Positions 58,172-64,000 of a DNA stretch of 64,000 nucleotides are shown piece by piece (within the stretch, counting starts at the first letter, position 1; each line of letters starts with the position of its first letter). The notes under the pieces were generated by a model. That model searched no databases. It had not been told where the DNA came from and saw only the letters and a list, made by a program, of their open reading frames with translations. Made by a program: the position numbers and the translations under genes. The stretch spans positions 434,001 through 498,000 of the forward strand of contig NZ_BCTN01000001.1 in the NCBI RefSeq assembly GCF_001571305.1. Direction: 5' to 3'. The DNA comes from Erwinia persicina NBRC 102418 (GTDB lineage: Bacteria; Pseudomonadota; Gammaproteobacteria; Enterobacterales; Enterobacteriaceae).

Positions 58172-59824
58172 TCAGCCCAGCGTCTCGGTGCGCCTGACGG
58201 CATCGAGGGTAGCGGCATCGCGCTCGGTGCCCGTCAGCTCGGTCAGCGTGCCGTCGCGCATTTCCAGCAGACGGTCAGCGTGCAGGAAATAGTGATCGTC
58301 ATGACTGATGGCAAACACCGTTTTCCCCAGTGACTGCAGCCACGGCAGCAGCTCGCGGTAGAAGATACGACGGAAATGCGGATCCTGATCGGCGGCCCAC
58401 TCATCGAGCAGCAGAATGTCGCGCTGCTCGGCGGTTGCCAGCAGCAGCGCCAGGCGCTTGGTCTGCCCTTTCGACAGCTGCAGGTTCAGTACCCGATTGC
58501 CTTCCAGTTTGATCTTATCCTGCATTTTCAGCCGTTCCAGCCAGCTTTGTACCAGCGCCGGATCAACGGCCTGCCCGCGATCGTCAATCAGACGATCAAA
58601 CAGATGCACGTCGGTAAATACCGCCGAGAACAGACGGCGATAGCTCTCCATTGATTCAGGGGCCACCCTTTGCCCGTCCAGCAGGATTTCACCGGATACC
58701 GGCTGATACAGCCCGGTCAGCAGCATCGCCAGCGTGGATTTACCGCTGCCGTTGCCGCCGATCAGGAATACCAGTTCGCCGCGCTTCAGGGTCATATTCA
58801 CCGGGCCAACGTGAAAACCCTTGTCGCCATAGTGGAACACCAGGTTGCGCAGCTCCAGCGTCTGCCAGTTTTGTGCCGCCGGAAGCTGCGGAAAGTCGGC
58901 CTCATAAGGTGCCAGATTGAAGGTATTCAGCTTGTTAAATGCCACCTGCGCCGTCAGCAGCGTGGGCAGTGCACCCACTGCCGACAGCATGGGCGTACGC
59001 AGGAACAGCAGGGTCAGGGAATAGGTCGCGGCGACGGCCGTATCTGCCCAGCCCAGGCTGTTGGCCAGCCAGAACGCGAGGCCAATGGCCCCCAGCATCA
59101 TAATATTCGACCAGTTCACGGCGCTGAGATGGTAAGTATCGGCCCGCACAATATGGTGGCGATAGGTCCGGGCATCTTCACCGTAGACGTTTTCAAAGAT
59201 CTGCTGTGCTCGCTGGCGGTTCAGCGCCAGCTCTTTGCGTCCCTCGATAATGATCTGAAAGTCGTGGTAGAGACGGTCTTCCGTCTCACGCAGCACCGCC
59301 ATGTGCTGATACACCCGCGCGACCAGCAGCCAGCCACCAATAATGGTGACCGCTACCCAGACAGAGGTGACGACCAGCATTTTCGGCGACAGCCAGGCCA
59401 GATAGGCGGCCGACCCCAGCGTCAGAATGATACCCTGAATCAGTTCCGGCAGGCGTACAAAGGCAATGGTGATATTACGCACGTCGCTGGTAAGGCTGGC
59501 CAGCAGCTGGGCATTACCAATCTGCTCAATGCGTTCCACCCGGGTGTCGAGGATCCGTTTGATAAACTCGCCGCGCAGGCGATAGACAAAATGATGGCCG
59601 AGCAGGGTCAGCGCCAGCTGTGAGCCCAGGGTCACCGCCATCAGCAGCAGCAGCAATCCGAGAAACTGCGGTAACACCATCACCGAAGAGTTTAGCGTCA
59701 CGATCAGTTCGCGGTTAATAAACGCAATCAGACCAATTCCCAGTGCAGCGCTGAGAAGACTGAGGGCAATAACCAGAATAAACGGCCAGCGATACTGCTT
59801 ATAAACAACGTGAAGCAACTCCAT
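58172..59824 (-). CDS. yojI: YojI, ABC exporter (microcin J25 efflux)
   Basis: Single-chain ABC exporter with six N-terminal membrane segments and a C-terminal ATPase, 550 residues from [15 protein letters not shown] (E. coli 547). Walker [10 protein letters not shown], signature region LSKGQTKR and Walker [14 protein letters not shown] are present; the signature differs from LSGGQ, as in cyclic-peptide and siderophore exporters (PvdE/SyrD type). In E. coli it pumps out microcin J25 with TolC. It lies next to alkB, as in E. coli. Confidence 0.95.
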   Translation of the reverse strand: MELLHVVYKQYRWPFILVIALSLLSAALGIGLIAFINRELIVTLNSSVMVLPQFLGLLLLLMAVTLGSQLALTLLGHHFVYRLRGEFIKRILDTRVERIEQIGNAQLLASLTSDVRNITIAFVRLPELIQGIILTLGSAAYLAWLSPKMLVVTSVWVAVTIIGGWLLVARVYQHMAVLRETEDRLYHDFQIIIEGRKELALNRQRAQQIFENVYGEDARTYRHHIVRADTYHLSAVNWSNIMMLGAIGLAFWLANSLGWADTAVAATYSLTLLFLRTPMLSAVGALPTLLTAQVAFNKLNTFNLAPYEADFPQLPAAQNWQTLELRNLVFHYGDKGFHVGPVNMTLKRGELVFLIGGNGSGKSTLAMLLTGLYQPVSGEILLDGQRVAPESMESYRRLFSAVFTDVHLFDRLIDDRGQAVDPALVQSWLERLKMQDKIKLEGNRVLNLQLSKGQTKRLALLLATAEQRDILLLDEWAADQDPHFRRIFYRELLPWLQSLGKTVFAISHDDHYFLHADRLLEMRDGTLTELTGTERDAATLDAVRRTETLG

Positions 59825-59919
59825 GAAAACGTCCTGGCAGGTAAAAAGCAGCTTGCAGTTTAATGAGAAGCAAGACGAGATCAATAACAATTCTCATTCG
59901 GGCGTATTCAGGCCGCGCG

Positions 59920-60561
59920 CTAGCGTGCGCGGCGGAAAGTCAGGTTATAACGAAAAGGGCCGGTCAGCGGATGAATACCCGGTTTTAGCGGCAGGATGCC
60001 GTGGTAGCGCAGGCGTGAGGGCCCTCCCCACACCACCACGTCGCCTTGCTCCAGCAATACCCGCTGGCAGGCATCCGCACGATCGAACCCGCCAAATAAA
60101 AACACCGCCGGAAGCCCCAGCGACACCGAGACAATCGGCTGGCGCAGATCGCGTTCATCTTTATCCTGATGCAGCGTCAGCTTTGCACCGGGCTCATAGC
60201 GATTAATCAGACAGGCGTCCGGGTTGAAAGCGCTAAAACCGGCTTCGGCGGCGCAGGCGACGGCCAGTTCGCGGAAGGCCGGCGGCATGGCTGGCCAGCG
60301 CTGGCCGCTGGCCTCATCCTGCGCGCTGTACTGATACCCGCGGGAATCGGTGGACCAGCCGAGATCGCCGCAGTTGGTCATGGCGACCGACATCCGGTGC
60401 CCGCCTGGCGTAATACGGTGTTCAAAAGGATTGCACGCGGCGATCGCCTCCACCTGCGCCATCAGTTCCCCGGCGCTCTCCCGAGCGCGACGGCGCAGGA
60501 TCACGGCGCCTTCGGTGAGCGGTTCCTGCCACGGGGCATCGTCAGCAAACAGATCGAACAT
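59920..60561 (-). CDS. alkB: AlkB, DNA/RNA demethylating dioxygenase
   Basis: Fe(II)/2-oxoglutarate dioxygenase that removes 1-methyladenine and 3-methylcytosine damage. It has 213 residues (E. coli 216). Iron ligands H131 and D133 (LHQDKDE) and H187 (YHGILPL); 2-oxoglutarate arginines R204 and R210 (RYNLTFRR). In E. coli it is the second gene of the ada-alkB operon; here ada is absent and alkB directly follows apbE by 17 bases on the same strand, so it is probably co-transcribed with apbE. Confidence 0.95.
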   Translation of the reverse strand: MFDLFADDAPWQEPLTEGAVILRRRARESAGELMAQVEAIAACNPFEHRITPGGHRMSVAMTNCGDLGWSTDSRGYQYSAQDEASGQRWPAMPPAFRELAVACAAEAGFSAFNPDACLINRYEPGAKLTLHQDKDERDLRQPIVSVSLGLPAVFLFGGFDRADACQRVLLEQGDVVVWGGPSRLRYHGILPLKPGIHPLTGPFRYNLTFRRAR

Positions 60562-60578
60562 CAGAACTCCTCAGGCTG

Positions 60579-61628
60579 TCAGTGTGCGGGTGACGGCTGA
60601 ATAAAGGCGGCAAACTGCGGCGACATCCAGCTGGTGAAATGATCACCCTGTTTAAAAATCAGATAGACCGCCAGCTTTTCACGCAGCGCCAGCGCTTTGG
60701 CTTTTTCCGTGCCGAGCACCATCAGCCCGGTATCCCAGCCATCCGCTTCCAGCGCGGTAGTGGCGATCACCGTAGCAGACACCAGCCGGTGCTGGATTGG
60801 CCGGCCGGTGGCCGGATCAATGACGTGCGAAATACGCTTTCCGTCCAGTTCATAATAGTTACGATAGCTGCCGGAGGTACTGATGCCGTGCCCCTGCAGA
60901 TCGACTATCGCCTGCACCGCATTTTCCTGGTCGGTGGGTTTCTGGATCGCCACCTGCCAGGCATTGCCCTGGGCATTTTTACCGCGTGTCAGCACGGCAC
61001 CGCCCACAGAGACCAGATACTGGTTAATCCCCTCCTGCTCCATCAGGCGGGCAAGATGGTCGGTGGCAAACCCTTCTCCGACGGTAGACAGATCAACGTA
61101 GAGTTCGGGCAGATCTTTCTTCAGCCAGGACTGCCCGGCAGCGTTAATCACCTGCAAATGTGCCAGCCCGGTCTGCGCCCGGGCGGCATCAATCTCCTGC
61201 TGCGTGGGCGTTTTTACCGGCTGTTTATCGGGGCCAAAACCCCACAAATTGACCAGCGGCCCGATGGTGATGTCCATCGCCCCTGCCGTCTGCTGGCCAA
61301 TGCGCAGCGACAGCGTGACGATATCGGCCATATCATGACTCACCGGCTGCGGCGCACTGCCCCGATACTGGTTAAAACGTGACAGCACCGAGTCACTTTT
61401 CCAGGTGGAGAGTTCGCGATCGTCCTGGTCAAGCTGCTGCTGGATGGCATTTTGCAGCGCTTCCCGACGTTCAGGTGCCACACCCGCCAGACTTACCCTC
61501 CAGAATGTTCCCATTGTTCGCCCTTCCAGCACCATTCCTTCAGATCCCGCTGAAGGCTTAGCGTTGTCACAGCCTGCCAGCAAGCAAACCACCATTAAAC
61601 CTAAAAAATACCGCCAATTACTCTTCAT
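60579..61628 (-). CDS. apbE: FAD:protein FMN transferase
   Basis: Periplasmic lipoprotein that attaches FMN to threonine residues of target flavoproteins such as RnfG or NqrC subunits. It has 349 residues (E. coli 351). The lipobox LLAGC puts the lipid cysteine at C20. Typical motifs are [36 protein letters not shown] and [28 protein letters not shown] in part (here GISTSGSYR). alkB follows 17 bases behind its stop. Confidence 0.95.
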   Translation of the reverse strand: [349 protein letters not shown]

Positions 61629-61785
61629 ATCCGCCTGTAATCTTAATTAAAAACTGGCCCGAACCGGACATTGCCGCAGAGAAAACTCAGATTCGACACC
61701 TTGATCTTACCGTCATAGGTCACCAGGATGGGGGCTGTCCAGGGCACTCCGGCGCCCTTCATTCACTATGATAAGGAGAGCCATA

Positions 61786-61896
61786 ATGATCTATTACGCG
61801 CTTCTCATGGTTTCAATTGCTTTGATTATCTTTGCAGGCTTTAAGCATTACAAGCACACCCATACCCGACAGCTTCATCGCCCACGTCATCGTTAA
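61786..61896 (+). CDS. Small membrane protein, 36 residues
   Basis: Reads MIYYALLMVSIALIIFAG, then a basic, His-rich tail (FKHYKHTHTRQLHRPRHR) of 18 residues. One membrane segment (about 3-18) with the tail most likely in the cytosol by the positive-inside rule. AAGGAGAG lies 6 bases before the ATG, a strong ribosome binding site, and a 15-bp hairpin follows 7 bases after the stop. No family recognised. Such tiny membrane proteins are often missed in annotation. Confidence 0.65.
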   Translation: MIYYALLMVSIALIIFAGFKHYKHTHTRQLHRPRHR

Positions 61897-61902
61897 GGCT
61901 TC

Positions 61903-61938
61903 GGTGACCTCCCCCGGCTCCACCGGGGTGAGATCACC
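61903..61938 (+). terminator. Long hairpin after the 36-residue gene
   Basis: GGTGACCTC-CCCCGG pairs with CCGGGG-GAGATCACC (one mismatch, one bulged T) over a 5-base loop. It starts right after the small gene's stop. There is no T-run, so termination is likely but not certain. Confidence 0.5.
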
Positions 61939-62077
61939 GGCACTGATATGGTGCAGCCTGCGCCTGATTGCACCGTTTATCCTGCCTTATTCCCCCTGAA
62001 CCGCCAGACAACAGCGTTGAAGTGAACTGGCACGTTTTCTGCAGCGTGAAGAGGACGTTCACTGTGGGGGATAATAA

Positions 62078-62227
62078 ATGCGTCAAAAACACGCGGTCAA
62101 AGAGAACCAGGCCAGGCAACGCCTGCTGCGCTTTTCACTGTTTACGCTGGGTGGGATCGGGCTGGAAGGCCGTTATCTGCAGACTAATGAAGAGACGGGC
62201 GGAAAGAAGCCGGACGTGAGACTGTAA
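62078..62227 (+). CDS. Possible small protein, 49 residues
   Basis: Frame MRQKHAVKENQARQRLLRFS continues with LFTLGGIGLEGRYLQ and a polar end. GTGGGGG lies upstream of the ATG. It is basic at the N-terminus with a short hydrophobic patch. Nothing is recognised; coding status is uncertain. It lies between the 36-residue gene and the ompC terminator. Confidence 0.3.
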   Translation: MRQKHAVKENQARQRLLRFSLFTLGGIGLEGRYLQTNEETGGKKPDVRL

Positions 62228-62235
62228 ACTGGCCA

Positions 62236-62269
62236 ATAAAAAGGGCCGATCGCCTAAGACGATCGGCCC
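62236..62269 (-). terminator. Intrinsic terminator of ompC
   Basis: GGGCCGATCG and CGATCGGCCC form a perfect 10-bp stem with a 7-base loop, followed on the minus strand by TTTTTATTG. A smaller CGGGT-GTTA-ACCCG hairpin (62305-62318) lies between it and the ompC stop. Confidence 0.85.
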
Positions 62270-62325
62270 CTGCCGCAGAACTGACCGGCTTTAGCGATCG
62301 GTTCCGGGTGTTAACCCGTGCGGGA

Positions 62326-63432
62326 TCAGAACTGGTAAACGAGGCCTAACCCCACCACGTTGTCGGTGTTGATACCGGCGGCCTGAGTGAAGTTGTTGTC
62401 GTCCAGCAGGTTGATCTGGTAATCAACATAGGTCGACATGTTCTTGTTAAAGAAGTAAGTCGCGCCCACGTCGATGTACTGTTTCAGATTCTGGGTGCCC
62501 CAGTTCTGAATGTCGGTCGCGCGCGAGGTCACGTAAGCCAGAGACGGACGCAGGCCGAAGTCGAACTGGTACTGGGCCACCAGCTCCCAGTTATCGGCTT
62601 TATCCGCAAAACCGTAAGCCGCACGGTTGTCAGTGCTGCCGAAGCGAGTGGCGTTATACGAACGGGTGTACATCGCGGCCAGGTAGACGTTATTGGCGTC
62701 ATATTTCAGACCACCGGAGTAAGCCTCGGCTTTATCTCCGTTACCCAGTAGCGCGTTGCTGTTCTGGGTATCGGTCCGGTCGGAAGAGAACATGGCAGCA
62801 CCGGCGCTCAAACCAGGAGCGAACTCATAGGTCGCAGAAAGACCATAGCCGTCGCCGTTCTGGGCAGTCGCGCTGCGGTTACCCGCCACTTCAGCATTGC
62901 TGTCATTTTTACCCTGATACTGGATGGCGAAGTTAAGACCGTCCACCAGGCCAAAGAAGTTATTGTTACGGTAGGTCGCGACGCCCGTGGCACGCTGGAA
63001 CATAAAGTTATCCGCACCGTAGGTATCCCCACCGAACTCAGGCAGGACGTCGGTCCATGCGCCGATGTCATACAGCACGCCGTAGTTACGACCGTAATCG
63101 AGAGAGCCGGCATCACCGAATTTCAGACCGGCGAAACCCACGCGGGTATAGCTATCAGCGGTTCCCTGGCTTTCGGCGTTGTTCAGCGCGGCCTGATATT
63201 CCCACTGACCGTAACCGGTCAGCTGATCGGAAATCTGGGTTTCGCCTTTGAAGCCAAAGCGCACATAAGACTGGTCGCCATCTGAACCGGCGTCGTCAGA
63301 GAAGTAGTGCAGACCGTCAACTTTACCGAAAAGATCCAGCTTGTTACCGTCTTTGTTGTAGATTTCTGCTGCACCTGCTGTACCGGCAACCAGCAGTGCT
63401 GGAACCATCAGGGAAAGAACGCGAAGTTTCAT
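62326..63432 (-). CDS. ompC: Outer membrane porin OmpC
   Basis: General 16-strand diffusion porin of the outer membrane, 368 residues from [14 protein letters not shown] (E. coli OmpC 367). Signal peptide 1-21 (TAGA-A), then mature [16 protein letters not shown]. The constriction-loop stretch [13 protein letters not shown] is present, and the C-terminus ends in aromatic F (GLVYQF) for BAM recognition. The divergent micF gene and OmpR-type region upstream identify it as the ompC locus rather than ompF. The frame extends upstream without homology. Confidence 0.96.
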   Translation of the reverse strand: MKLRVLSLMVPALLVAGTAGAAEIYNKDGNKLDLFGKVDGLHYFSDDAGSDGDQSYVRFGFKGETQISDQLTGYGQWEYQAALNNAESQGTADSYTRVGFAGLKFGDAGSLDYGRNYGVLYDIGAWTDVLPEFGGDTYGADNFMFQRATGVATYRNNNFFGLVDGLNFAIQYQGKNDSNAEVAGNRSATAQNGDGYGLSATYEFAPGLSAGAAMFSSDRTDTQNSNALLGNGDKAEAYSGGLKYDANNVYLAAMYTRSYNATRFGSTDNRAAYGFADKADNWELVAQYQFDFGLRPSLAYVTSRATDIQNWGTQNLKQYIDVGATYFFNKNMSTYVDYQINLLDDNNFTQAAGINTDNVVGLGLVYQF

Positions 63433-63540
63433 TTTAATACCCTCTCGATTATAAGATTTATTTTGCCACTGCGTGCCGATCAATCATTTTAAGCACTTCG
63501 TGTCATCTTAAGGCGGGTAGGGTAAATATCTATCAAGAAA

Positions 63541-63600
63541 ATGATACTAAACTTCCGAAAATGTTTCATTGAGATTCAAACATATCTCTAAATGTAAATA
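63541..63600 (-). promoter_or_regulatory. OmpR-binding region of ompC (and micF)
   Basis: On the minus strand the segment contains TTTACATTT, then AATGAAACAT, then GTTTAGTATCAT in the same order as the OmpR C1-C3 boxes of E. coli ompC. It lies 109-168 bases before the ompC ATG and between the divergent ompC and micF promoters. Confidence 0.75.
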
Positions 63601-63753
63601 TCGGGGAACTTTTCAACAGCACAAACAGATAATAAATAGCGCACCTAAAGACAAGAAATAAGATAATTCTTGTTATTCATCGCATTACAGCAATCTGTAA
63701 TATTAGGCACTGAATGATAAAAACTTCCCGTGACGAACGGCTATTATTATCCC

Positions 63754-63849
63754 GCTATCATCATTTATTGAATTATTATCTTCATTCACCCCGAATGAGC
63801 TGTACCATCTAATATTATTGTTGCCAGGCCTTGTGCCTGGCATTTTTTT
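63754..63849 (+). ncRNA. micF: MicF small RNA
   Basis: Antisense RNA that blocks ompF translation through its 5' end with Hfq. The 5' end GCTATCATCATT is identical to E. coli MicF over its pairing region, and the RNA is divergent from ompC as in E. coli. The middle part differs. It ends in the terminator GCCAGGC-CTTGT-GCCTGGC-like hairpin (63823-63841) followed by T7. The 151 bases after it to the window end show no gene; rcsD would be expected next. Confidence 0.88.
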
Positions 63850-64000
63850 GCTTTTTTTCTGACAATTTCAGGTGCACCCGCCTGCGCGGGCCCGGCAGAA
63901 TAGACCTCTGTGAGACTGGAATATTATCCGCGTGATTGCGCCCCTTTTAACCTGCTCTGCGGGGATACGGCCCCGCAGCACGGTGCGACTTCACGCCCTC

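Noticed and set aside
58670-59623. Open frame of 317 codons opposite yojI
   Set aside because: Antisense to yojI; low-complexity Arg/Gln-rich translation without domains.

Overview
The window is chromosomal DNA from a gram-negative enterobacterium, most likely of the Erwinia/Pantoea group (Erwiniaceae). This is an inference. Most proteins align from memory almost end to end with Escherichia coli proteins. The gene order follows the E. coli yohK-cdd-sanA-mgl-galS-folE-lysP-nfo-fru-setB-yeiP-mepS-yej-proL segment and then the yojI-alkB-apbE-ompC-micF segment. Several E. coli genes of these segments are missing: yeiS/T/A, cirA, rihB/psu, yeiQ, narP-ccm-nap-eco-mqo and ada. No insertion sequence, prophage, CRISPR array or rRNA was seen.

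Layout. 1-3.3 kb: yohK end, cdd and the malic enzyme gene maeA. 3.4-9.4 kb: sanA, the galactose importer mglBAC and its repressor galS. 9.5-15.7 kb: yeiB, folE, an MFS transporter with a divergent LysR gene, and the formaldehyde-detoxification pair frmA-yeiG. 15.8-17.7 kb: a Fur-box-preceded FecCD-type permease/ATPase pair without a binding protein. 17.8-22.5 kb: lysP, yeiE, yeiH, nfo. 22.6-26.5 kb: the fructose PTS operon fruBKA with two Cra operators. 26.7-32.3 kb: setB, yeiW, the EF-P-like gene yeiP, a small secreted fimbrial-like protein, yeiR, lpxT, mepS. 32.5-48.1 kb: pdeN, the peptide importer yejABEF, yejG, bcr, rsuA, radD, rplY, yejK, yejL, yejM. 48.2 kb: tRNA-Pro(GGG), the proL equivalent.

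From tRNA-Pro to yojI (48.3-58.1 kb) the E. coli order is broken and an accessory block is present. It holds: a secreted Pro/Thr-repeat protein with a His-rich tail, preceded by a perfect FNR box at a promoter-like distance; a cupin-type XRE regulator divergent from a B3/B4 (PheT editing-like) protein, with a 10-bp direct repeat between them; a small unknown protein; an EntD-like phosphopantetheinyl transferase whose ribosome binding site lies inside a perfect 15-bp inverted repeat; and a six-gene operon (flavin monooxygenase, M20 amidohydrolase, binding protein, GNAT acetyltransferase, permease, ATPase) that resembles Bacillus yxe/ytm operons for scavenging modified sulfur amino acids. The last part, 58.2-64 kb, has yojI, alkB, apbE, two very small reading frames, ompC and the small RNA gene micF.

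Regulatory sites seen directly: CRP sites for cdd, mglB and galS; gal operators paired with the last two; a Fur box; two Cra operators; a Zur-like palindrome at an unexpected place; an OmpR-type region; and many hairpins at gene ends. Several of these hairpins share a GACC-loop-GGTC core and a GAAAAAGAA-like loop, which suggests a lineage-specific terminator family.
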